Program-made: the position numbers and the translations under genes
Assembly: GCF_008123515.1 (NCBI RefSeq)
Contig: NZ_VSSR01000074.1
Coordinates: 1 to 60,350 of the forward strand
Length of the DNA stretch: 60,350 nt
DNA from: Bradyrhizobium cytisi
Lineage (GTDB): Bacteria > Pseudomonadota > Alphaproteobacteria > Rhizobiales > Xanthobacteraceae
Reading direction: 5' to 3'
The notes under the pieces: generated by a model
What the model saw: only the letters and a program-made list of their open reading frames with translations
Databases searched by the model: none
Told to the model about the DNA's origin: nothing
In this document: positions 53,998 through 60,350 of the stretch, one piece after another
Numbering within the stretch: position 1 is the stretch's first letter
Layout of the letters: every line of letters starts with the position of its first letter

Positions 53998-54551
53998 GAC
54001 CGCCAGATTTGCCCGACGAACATGGAAGGCATGGCAAATTTTTGTACCCGGCCCCCACAACAGATAAACCGAAGGAGATTGTTTGCATGTCGCGCATTCA
54101 GCACCTTGAACACCGCATTGCTCTACAATTGGAGGTCGTGGCTCAACTGATCTGCCAGGACAAATTCGCGCTCGGAGCGGTCAAGCTGCTCGACGAACTC
54201 ACAAGCCAACTGGTCGCGGCAAAACTGGAACTTGGCGCAATAGGCGAGGCGAGCGCCAGCAGGCGAACAGTCCCAGCGGAAAAATACGGTGGCCTCTTCT
54301 ATCCAGAAGACCTCCGCATCCTAGCTAAACTTTTCGACGAGGCAGTCGCGGCTTTACCGCCAGATTGCCGTACTATCGCCAATCGTACGCAAATCGCAAA
54401 ACTTGTTCTAGCTAGGGGAACGACAAGTGAACTCAAATCCGACCCAAATCATGGCGCCTGCGTTCTTGGCGATTTGATTGATCACACGTTCAACGCTTCC
54501 TCTTCTAATCAAATCGAGGTTCCACCTAGCACCTGGCGGAATTCTGCTTAA
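52812..54551 (+). CDS. nodC: NodC fused to hypothetical C-terminal domain
   Basis: The 579-residue frame is nodC (residues 1 to ~395, same motifs as the intact copy: DSDTE, GEDRHLT, QQLRWARSTYRDT) joined in frame to a foreign tail. The NodC part ends at SNSDWLSR. Then comes a short linker from noncoding DNA (RPPDLPDEHGRHGKFLYPAP), then the complete protein encoded from 54087. All catalytic motifs and the membrane spans are intact, so a chitin synthase with an extended cytoplasmic tail could be made. The nod box at 51989 could drive it. A few substitutions (for example Y to H and D to H in the loop after QLTASNRN) separate it from the main copy. I found no stop codon or frameshift. Confidence 0.85.
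   Translation: MSLLATISTVAVASYALLSSVHKSAQALYARRTDASLPPYDQIDTGALPSVDVIVPCFNEDPRTLAACLKSIASQDYPGRLQVYVVDDGSANVGAVAPVHASYAYDPRFSVILLPSNVGKRKAQIAAIRRSFGDLVLNVDSDTEIASDVVSKLVRKMQDPAVGAAMGQLTASNRNHSWLTRLIDMEYWLACNEERAAQTRFGAVMCCCGPCAMYRRSALMLLLDQYETQFFRGKPSDFGEDRHLTILMLKVGFRTEYVPDAIAATVVPDKLLPYLRQQLRWARSTYRDTLLGLHLLPGLDRYLTLDVLGQNLGPLLLAISSIAALAQLALTGSVPWWTGMTIVAMTMIRCSVAAVRAGELRFLGFSLHTPINIFLLLPMKAYTLCTLSNSDWLSRRPPDLPDEHGRHGKFLYPAPTTDKPKEIVCMSRIQHLEHRIALQLEVVAQLICQDKFALGAVKLLDELTSQLVAAKLELGAIGEASASRRTVPAEKYGGLFYPEDLRILAKLFDEAVAALPPDCRTIANRTQIAKLVLARGTTSELKSDPNHGACVLGDLIDHTFNASSSNQIEVPPSTWRNSA
54087..54551 (+). CDS. Hypothetical protein, tail of NodC fusion
   Basis: It has its own ATG at 54087 with AAGGAGATT ahead of it, so it was probably an independent gene before the nodBC segment arrived. 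The 154-residue product starts MSRIQHLEHRIALQLEVVAQ. It has a helical N-terminal half and the block FYPEDLRILAKLFDEAVAAL shared with the gene at 43982-44221. Function unknown to me. The same ribosome site would still allow separate translation. Confidence 0.6.
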   Translation: MSRIQHLEHRIALQLEVVAQLICQDKFALGAVKLLDELTSQLVAAKLELGAIGEASASRRTVPAEKYGGLFYPEDLRILAKLFDEAVAALPPDCRTIANRTQIAKLVLARGTTSELKSDPNHGACVLGDLIDHTFNASSSNQIEVPPSTWRNSA

Positions 54552-54933
54552 GGACGTACGTCAAAGCACTCGAACGGTAATAAACTCGAACCGCAATAAG
54601 ACATCGCCTTGCTTTGAGAACCCGGGGGTTCTTTTGAGATCGCCAAGCGCTGTGTATACAGGCAGCCTCCTTTTCCTAACAGTTTCGTCTCGTCAGCAGG
54701 CAGGCCGCGGGAGAGGTGGTAGGACCACTTCTTCGACATCCTCAAGGCAGAATCCTGCAATTCAGACCCTCGGGCTCAGAGGATGAGTGCGGCACCCCTT
54801 GCACTGCAGTGCGACCGCCTGCCGGCCGCCCCGACGCGCAAATAGTCCAGGCGTCCTAACAGCACGCCGACTGCGCAGTGAGATGGCTGGTCTCTCGTCC
54901 ACGTTTCGGCTGCGACCGAAAGTCTTCTCCGTT
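54552..54933. other. No recognisable gene
   Basis: Short frames only between the fusion gene and the IS256-family element. Confidence 0.5.
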
Positions 54934-55040
54934 GCTCCCCGGGAGCTATCGCCGAAAGTTGGTGACGGCGGGAATCGGGAAGGCGGCATATCGTGGGGGT
55001 GCTTGACGCCTCCACTTCTCCACCAAAGGAGCGATATGCC

Positions 55041-56083
55041 GTGCCCAACGATAACGTCACCAGACTGATTCAGCCAGGATTCTTCGACGATCAACTCACC
55101 GAAATCTTGCGTAATGGGGCACGAGCCCTGCTCGCCAAAGCGGTCGAGGTTGAGGTCGCGGACTTTCTCGACAAGCATGCCGATTTGAAGACCCAGGACG
55201 GTCACCAGCGCGTCGTCCGCCACGGTCACCTGCCGGAACGCGAGGTGATGACCGGTATCGGTCCGGTCGCCGTCCGCCAGCCGCGTGTGCGTGATCGCGA
55301 AGCCGCCGCCGGCGATCCCGGCCGCATCCGGTTCTCGCCGTCGATCCTGCCGCCCTACATGCGCCGGTCGAAGTCGATCGAGACGCTGCTGCCGATCCTT
55401 TATCTGAAGGGTATCTCGACCGGCGACTTCTCCGAGGCGCTGGCGGCGCTGCTCGGCAAGGATGCTGCCGGGTTGTCGGCATCGGCCATCGGCCGCCTGA
55501 AGGACGGCTGGTTCGACGAACACGCCGCTTGGCAGAAGCGCGATCTGTCGGCGAAACGCTACGTTTACATCTGGGCGGATGGCATCCATCTCGAAGCACG
55601 CCTGGAGGACGAAAAGCAGTGCATCCTCGTGCTGATCGGCGCGACGCCGGAAGGCCGCAAGGAACTGGTCGGCTTCACCGATGGCGCCCGCGAGAGCGCG
55701 CACGACTGGCGCGATCTGCTGCTCGATCTGAAGCGGCGCGGGCTCGATGCTTCCCCGCGGCTCGTCATCGCCGATGGCGCACTCGGGTTCTGGAAGGCCG
55801 CCGGCGAGGTCTGGCCGAAAACGCGCGAGCAGCGCTGCTGGGTGCACAAAACCGCCAACGTGCTCGCCAAGTTACCGAAGAGCCAGCAGCCGAAAGCGAA
55901 ACGCGCGTTGCAGGAGATCTGGATGGCCGAAACCAAGGCCGCCGCCGAACTGGCGTTCGAGGCCTTCATCGAGAGCTACGCGTTGAAATACGACAAGGCG
56001 GCCGACTGCCTGGCCAAGGATCGGGATACGCTGCTGGCATTCTACGACTTCCCGGCCGAGCATTGGAAACACTTACGGACCAC
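55041..56083 (+). pseudogene. IS256-family transposase, interrupted
   Basis: The Mutator-type transposase begins at GTG 55041 (MPNDNVTRLIQPGFFDDQLT). It includes KAVEVEVADFLDKHADLKTQ, the catalytic DxD region around KRYVYIWADGIHLEARLED, and VIADGALGFWKA with the second Asp. It breaks after HWKHLRTT. The remaining NPIESTFATVRHRTIRSKGC to QPATAAA, which includes the catalytic Glu, lies at 57901-58143 after the IS110 insertion. The ORF runs on into the IS110 sequence to 56543, but that part is nonsense. Confidence 0.9.
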
Positions 56084-56422
56084 GGATGAGATCGACAAGC
56101 AGTTTTTAGCGGGCTCCGGAAGATGCATTCTTTTGTTCGACCGCGCCGCCGGCATTCTTCCGTCCCGACCGCCCTTCTCGCAGCTGCCGCGCGCAGGGGC
56201 GGTCAAGGCTGGCCGCAGTTTGCGGCCACCGCAAGGCTCGGCCTTGACCGGCCCGAGCACGGCGGCATCCTCGATCGGATCGGGCCTGGAAAGAAACAAT
56301 GACTCACCGGCCCAGTGTCCGAGGGGGATGGGAACTAGCCCGAAACGGCGATTGTTATTGTCGTGCGCGGGTGACTTCGTGGCGAAGAGCGGCGCGTCGG
56401 CTGTAAGCGTCGTCGGGCAGCC

Positions 56423-57661
56423 CTATCTGTGTCCTGCCGGGTTGAGGCGCCCGCGCGCCTTTTCTTTTGGCGGGCGCGGGCGCCAGGCTTCGACAAAGTG
56501 CTCATACCTTCTCTGCGCTTGCTCGGCGACGTGCATCTCCTGATCGCGGAGTTGTTTGATATTGTACGCGTAGGCAGGTCCGCGCGTGTTGCCTTTTTTC
56601 TGCGCTCGGCCAGCCTGTAACTCCATGCCGCGCATCTTGTGAGCGACAAGACTGGGGCGGGCCCAGAGGTAATCCTCTTCGTTCGTCAGCAGATGCCAGC
56701 ACAGGACGGTCAGCTTGCGCGCTACGGCGACGGCGGCCACCTGATGGCCCCGTCTGGCGCGGATGCGCACGAAGAAAGCGTGGAGCGGTCCGGGTGTCTT
56801 GGCGGCAGCCCAGGCGGCTTCTACCAGCATGGCCCGGGCGTGGCTACGTCCGACCTTGCTGATCCGGCCGTGATGAGCGGCACCGAGGCCCGACTGGTGC
56901 ACACGCGGATTGAGCCCGAGGTAGCTGACCAGTTTCTGCGGGCTCTTGAAACGCGTGATATCGCCAATTGCCGCCATCAACCCGGCCGCCACCGCCAGAT
57001 TGACGCCGGTGATCGTCAGCAGCCGCCTGACCGAGCCGTCGTCCAGGCTGTTTGTGGCGATCTCCCGATCGAGGATCGTGAGATCTTCGGCGAGCCGATC
57101 GAGCTCGCGCACATGCCGCTCAATAGCATTCCGTTCGTCGTCGGGTACTGGCTGGTGCGCCAGCCAATCGCGGCCGCGGCCGTTGAATAAATCGGCGTGC
57201 GGACATTTTGGGATCAGGTGCGCGTGAAGGATTGCGTGCACTTCGTTCTTGATCCGGGTACGATGCCGCACGACCTGGTAACGCCGGGCGATCAGCCTGC
57301 GCAGCCGTTCTGTGGCCGCGTCCGGCGTCCAGATTTCCGGCAGATAGCCGGCCGCGTACAAGCTGGCCAGCGTGCCCGCGTCGACCTTGTCGGTCTTCAC
57401 ATGGGCATGCGCGATTGCCTTCACCTGCAATGGGTTGGCGATGACCACCCGCTTCACGAACGGCGACAGCACCCGTGACACCGCCATGCAGTTGCCGGTC
57501 GCTTCGATCACCACCTCGTCTATCCGTTGAAGGCTTTTGCCAAAGCCTTCCAGTGCCGTGTGGGTCATATCGACGCGACCGGCCGGTCGAAGTCTGCCAT
57601 CTTCCCAGAAAACCACCTCGCCGAAAGTTCGGTGGATATCCATTCCGATTATGCGTCGCAT
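56423..57661 (-). CDS. IS110-family transposase, intact
   Basis: The 412-residue protein has the DEDD domain (IGMDIHRTFGEVVFWEDG with the first Asp, VVIEATGNCMAVSRVL with Glu, VKTDKVDAGTLASLY with two Asp). The transposase-20 domain begins with LLTITGVNLAVAAGLMAAIG, and LVSYLGLNPRVHQSG follows. It differs strongly from the IS110 protein at 8019-9401, so the two elements belong to different subgroups. Confidence 0.9.
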   Translation of the reverse strand: MRRIIGMDIHRTFGEVVFWEDGRLRPAGRVDMTHTALEGFGKSLQRIDEVVIEATGNCMAVSRVLSPFVKRVVIANPLQVKAIAHAHVKTDKVDAGTLASLYAAGYLPEIWTPDAATERLRRLIARRYQVVRHRTRIKNEVHAILHAHLIPKCPHADLFNGRGRDWLAHQPVPDDERNAIERHVRELDRLAEDLTILDREIATNSLDDGSVRRLLTITGVNLAVAAGLMAAIGDITRFKSPQKLVSYLGLNPRVHQSGLGAAHHGRISKVGRSHARAMLVEAAWAAAKTPGPLHAFFVRIRARRGHQVAAVAVARKLTVLCWHLLTNEEDYLWARPSLVAHKMRGMELQAGRAQKKGNTRGPAYAYNIKQLRDQEMHVAEQAQRRYEHFVEAWRPRPPKEKARGRLNPAGHR

Positions 57662-57900
57662 TTACACCTCCTGTCATATGACGGGAACGGTGGGCGACAC
57701 GACAACTACGGATCCGCGCTCACGGCGCAACCGGGCTAGTCGTAGAGGCGGCCAGCTACTAACTCGAGCTCGCAGCTCATCGTACGCATCGGCCTGCCCA
57801 CACCTTCGTGCTCCCGGTGCCTCTGTCCCGGATGGTCGCACCATACGCCACGATCTTGAAACCGCAGCCGAACATCAGCACCGAGAATCTTATACCGGTT
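57662..57900 (-). ncRNA. Possible IS110 bridge RNA region
   Basis: The 239 noncoding bases upstream of the transposase are a candidate for a bridge RNA, which IS110-group elements encode in that end. The 339-bp downstream region is an alternative, as in IS1111-type elements. Inferred from position only. Confidence 0.35.
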
Positions 57901-58143
57901 ACCAACCCCATTGAAAGCACCTTCGCCACCGTGCGCCACCGCACGATCCGATCGAAGGGCTGTCTATCCAACAAGACTGCGCTCACGATGGTCTTCAAAC
58001 TGATCGAGGGCGCCCAAAAAAGCTGGCGCCGTCTCGACGGTCATAACCAGTTGCCAAAACTCGTTCTCAGTCTGACATTCAACAACGGGATCGAGGTCAT
58101 CGCAAAGCCGAATGATCGTCAGCCCGCAACCGCCGCCGCCTGA
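57901..58143 (+). pseudogene. IS256 transposase, 3' part
   Basis: From TNPIESTFATVRHRTIRSKG through MVFKLIEGAQKSWRRLDGHN to the stop at 58143. This is the C-terminal part of the transposase split by the IS110 element. It has no start of its own. Confidence 0.88.
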
Positions 58144-58179
58144 CCGGCCCCCGCCGTCACCAAAATTTGGCGATAGCTC

Positions 58180-58515
58180 GCTCCCCGGGCGGCTGGGGCA
58201 ATGCCGCCGAGAGAAACGCGCCACTCTGACCAAATCACAGGTATCAGCCATAAGGAATGTCGTTTCGTGCAATGATCACGGCGTGGGCGGCTCCGCGGAT
58301 CTGCAGACTATGCCTGGTTCCACGCACATTGCTGCTGCTGGCCACCTCGAGTTAGAATACATTTTGGCTGGGAGTAGCCGAAGGGACTTGAATCGTACGT
58401 GGCGTCACGTTGTAGGAAGTAGGCATCCGCCGCCTCGCGCCGACCAACTAGTTAACCACCGATGGCGGGAGTGTGACGTAACACATCAAAGCAATCCTCT
58501 GGTTTAGACATCGAG
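58180..58515. other. Noncoding, one motif copy
   Basis: No gene. Contains the IS256 target duplication and motif copy 6 at 58388-58418. Confidence 0.5.
58388..58418 (+). promoter_or_regulatory. MerR-type promoter-like motif, copy 6
   Basis: TTGAAT, a 19-bp spacer with the dyad, then TAGGAA. It lies about 100 bp before the small membrane protein gene at 58516, the only copy besides nolA that is close to an intact gene. Confidence 0.5.
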
Positions 58516-58695
58516 ATGACGACAGCACTCCTTTTTCTCACCATGATCTTCTTCGGCGGCTTTGGATTGGGCTACGGTGTGCGCAGCTGGCGTTCCCGCA
58601 AGCGACGTGAGCGCGCCCGGCTCTATGGTGCTCTCTTTCATTCCGGCACTTCTGCTCCGCCGCCGCTCCGAGGCCCCGCACGCCGTGGTTCCTAA
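58516..58695 (+). CDS. Small membrane protein (59 aa)
   Basis: The frame encodes MTTALLFLTMIFFGGFGLGY, a short GVRSWRSRKRRERAR basic stretch, and a Pro-rich tail ending in RRGS. It has one hydrophobic N-terminal segment followed by a positively charged region, suggesting a membrane anchor with a cytoplasmic tail. Short proteins of this type are common in Bradyrhizobium, of unknown role. The ATG follows CATCGAG, a weak ribosome site. Confidence 0.5.
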   Translation: MTTALLFLTMIFFGGFGLGYGVRSWRSRKRRERARLYGALFHSGTSAPPPLRGPARRGS

Positions 58696-59376
58696 TGCTG
58701 CATTCGGCCTTGCTCAAACAAGGAAATTGCCGATCCGCCACGCGAGGGCGAACGCCCTTCACCGCCAGTTCGTCGAGCAGAGATTCGCAAGGCGGAGTGG
58801 AGGCCACGCGCGTGCGCTCGTGGAGTCGGTCCCAACAGCACGGCGTAACGTGTGGCTGATCGCCGATCTGACCCGAGACACTGAGCGGTCAAGACTGCGA
58901 GTTGACCGTTCACGAATCATCGGGTCGGTAGCGGTGGATTCGCAACCGGCCCCGGCCTGACAACGTACCTCTGTGTGATCTTGGCATGTGCGGAAGCGAT
59001 TGCCGGACCGAATTCCAATCAGCGCTGGTGGGAAGCGCGGAGGAGATATGTCTGAGACGCGAGCGAGCGCTTGAAACTGAGTGCAACGGCGAGCACGATT
59101 GCGGCAGCGTCGACAACAAAGAGCCCCTTTCACTCTCCTTCGGCATCTACAGTGCTTCGATGCCCGTCGCGTTCTGCACTGGACGAGAAGAGAGATCCAG
59201 AGCCCTCGCACGACTTCGAATTTCATCTCGCGACAGGATCAACGCCGCGTTGACCGCAACCAATGCTTCCTGGCCGAGTTCGATTTGCTGAACGAGCCTA
59301 CCTAAACTGAGAGGTTCCGAAGGTGAGACTTCCTTCGTAGAACTCGATCCGCGATAGTCAGTACAGCGGATGCATC
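58696..59376. other. No recognisable gene
   Basis: Overlapping frames on both strands without family signatures. Confidence 0.45.
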
Positions 59377-59691
59377 ATGAAGCCTGACGAGCGCCTCGCC
59401 GAAGTCCTTGAGAATAGCGCGTGTTTTGATGATGAGGCATGGGAGGTGTGGGCACAGTGCCTCTCACCCACTGAGCGGCTGGAGTATATTCGTAAGCATC
59501 GCTCTCACTTCCGGTTCACAGATTACGATGAAGTGATAGCTGTTGTACGGGGTCGGCGCTTCACCGGTTGCTCATCGCAGCTCCTTCGATGGCGTCACAG
59601 GATGAGAGCAAGGACGTTGCAAAGCGCTTTGCTCTTTTCGGTAGCGGTGTGGCTGGGCATCATCTGGCTTGCGATGCGCTTAATCCGCTGA
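59377..59691 (+). CDS. Hypothetical protein with C-terminal membrane span
   Basis: This 104-residue protein has an acidic N-terminal part (MKPDERLAEVLENSACFDDE, then LSPTERLEYIRKHRSHFRF) and one hydrophobic segment at the end (ALLFSVAVWLGIIWLAMRLI). The composition is natural, but the family is unknown to me. Possible tail-anchored protein. Confidence 0.45.
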   Translation: MKPDERLAEVLENSACFDDEAWEVWAQCLSPTERLEYIRKHRSHFRFTDYDEVIAVVRGRRFTGCSSQLLRWRHRMRARTLQSALLFSVAVWLGIIWLAMRLIR

Positions 59692-59896
59692 GATCAGCAG
59701 CCTGCTTTTCGCTCACGCCTATGCAATCTACACTCGCACGCGACCGAGCATTGCGACGCGGTTGGAGATGATCTGCAACGCCGCAACCTGACGCAGCGTT
59801 CGGTTCGAACATTCCTTTGGGCGCGAATGTTGCGATGCAATTACAGCAATTCGCGTGGACGTTGTTAAGACGCACGGGGCACAGGGCACTCAAGAG

Positions 59897-60350
59897 ATGA
59901 GAGTAGAAGTGAAGAACCTGTTGCTTGCGACTGTGGGCATGGTGGCGTTTGGCGCAGTGGCGCCCGCATTCGGTGCAGATCTGGCTGCGCAGCCCGTCCA
60001 ACCTCTCTACACCAAAGCTCCGCAGCCTGTCGCGGCCGCAATCTACGACTGGAGCGGATACTATATCGGCATGGACAGTGGCTTGGGCTCAAGCTCGAAT
60101 TGCTGGGATTTCAATGGCGGCACGCCCGAGGGCTGTCATGACGCGACCGGCGTGACCGTTGGTGGCCAGATCGGCTATCGATGGCAAGTGGGCCAGATCG
60201 TGCTTGGTCTGGAAGGCCAGGGGAACTGGCTGATTTGACCGGCTCGAATGTCAGCGTCGCGTTTTCGGATATCAACCACACCAAGGTTGACGCGTTGAGT
60301 TCTGTGGTCATGTGGCTACCCCGTGTTGCCCTAGTGGCTCTGCACAGTGA
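59897..60350 (+). pseudogene. Outer-membrane porin-like protein, frameshifted
   Basis: The start encodes a signal peptide (NLLLATVGMVAFGAVAPAFG, cleavage before ADLAAQ), then the family's YDWSGYYIGMDSGLGSSSNC and VGGQIGYRWQVGQIVLGLEG. This is the Omp25/Omp31 (RopB-like) small beta-barrel family of alphaproteobacteria. A stop at 60236 follows GNWLI. Adding one base near 60230 would read GNWADLTGSNVSVAFSDINH, so a single-base deletion is likely. The continuing frame also departs from the family before the window ends. Confidence 0.75.

Larger units (their letters stand above)
56084..57900 (-). mobile_element. IS110-family element inside IS256
   Basis: Restoring the IS256 reading frame (...HLRTT NPIEST...) places the element at about 56084-57900 (1,817 bp), with a repeated AC at the junction. 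It has one transposase gene on the minus strand, 239 bp of noncoding DNA upstream of it and 339 bp downstream. No terminal inverted repeats are apparent. Confidence 0.8.
54943..58179 (+). mobile_element. IS256-family element with nested IS110
   Basis: Terminal inverted repeats start GAGCTATCGCC at the left and end in its complement at 58179; the homologous arms are about 30 bp. A 9-bp target duplication GCTCCCCGG flanks the element (54934-54942 and 58180-58188). The transposase gene is interrupted at 56083/57901 by an IS110-family element. Confidence 0.88.

Noticed and set aside
1..60350. CRISPR array, tRNA or rRNA gene
   Set aside because: I saw no regularly spaced short repeats with unique spacers, and no cloverleaf or rRNA signature.

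Overview
The window is a stretch of rhizobial symbiosis island, almost certainly from Bradyrhizobium. A minus-strand nod cluster (a receiver-like nodK/nodY gene, then nodA, B, C, S, U, I, J, nolO and nodZ) runs straight into fixR, nifA and a lone fixA. nodD1 is divergent from it, and the MerR-type gene nolA and a ruined nodD2 lie beside it. This order, fixA without fixBCX, and the cysteine-rich inter-domain linker of NifA are bradyrhizobial traits. Pseudogenes, nested insertion sequences and long gene-poor stretches are typical of such islands.

Layout. 0.9-3.0 kb: an acyltransferase (NolL/NodX type) and a frameshifted noeI-like methyltransferase. 3.4-4.2 kb: remnants of panC and of a PhzF-family gene. 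4.4-6.5 kb: a ClpS-AAA+ fusion gene divergent from a truncated nif-type iscA, with two facing -24/-12 promoters and one shared NifA site. 6.5-10.5 kb: three insertion sequences inside one another, then a bioB cut off at its 3' end. 10.6-16.3 kb: mostly decayed DNA with a few small genes. 16.3-20.4 kb: noeL, nolK, nodM. 21.1-22.5 kb: an intact IS3-family element. 22.7-24.1 kb: a citrate-type MFS permease. 24.7-28.8 kb: fixA, nifA, fixR (minus strand). 29.7-40.3 kb: the nod operon. 40.7-45.1 kb: nodD1, nodD2 remnant, nolA. 45.7-51.4 kb: a frameshifted solute-binding protein, a hisC-like aminotransferase, a flavin monooxygenase and small proteins. 52-54.6 kb: a nod box and an inverted partial copy of nodBC whose nodC is fused in frame to another gene. 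54.9-58.2 kb: an IS256-family element interrupted by an IS110-family element. 58.5-60.3 kb: small proteins and a frameshifted porin.

How the genes work together. NodM supplies glucosamine-6-phosphate, NodC builds the chitin oligomer, NodB deacetylates it and NodA adds the acyl chain. NodS N-methylates the non-reducing end, while NodU and NolO carbamoylate it. NoeL and NolK make GDP-fucose, which NodZ adds to the reducing end. The NolL-like enzyme may acetylate that fucose, and the broken NoeI would have methylated it. NodIJ exports the product. NodD1 acts through nod boxes and NifA through sigma-54 promoters.

Most unusual items: (1) a ClpS domain fused to a AAA+ ATPase behind a probable NifA/sigma-54 promoter; (2) a motif of about 30 bp found six times, one copy at promoter distance from nolA, built like a MerR-type promoter with a 19-bp spacer; (3) a 1.5-kb inverted nodBC duplication with its own nod box and a nodC gene fusion, which could allow a 13.6-kb inversion; (4) two IS110-family elements, each inside the transposase gene of another IS and each with a noncoding end that could encode a bridge RNA.
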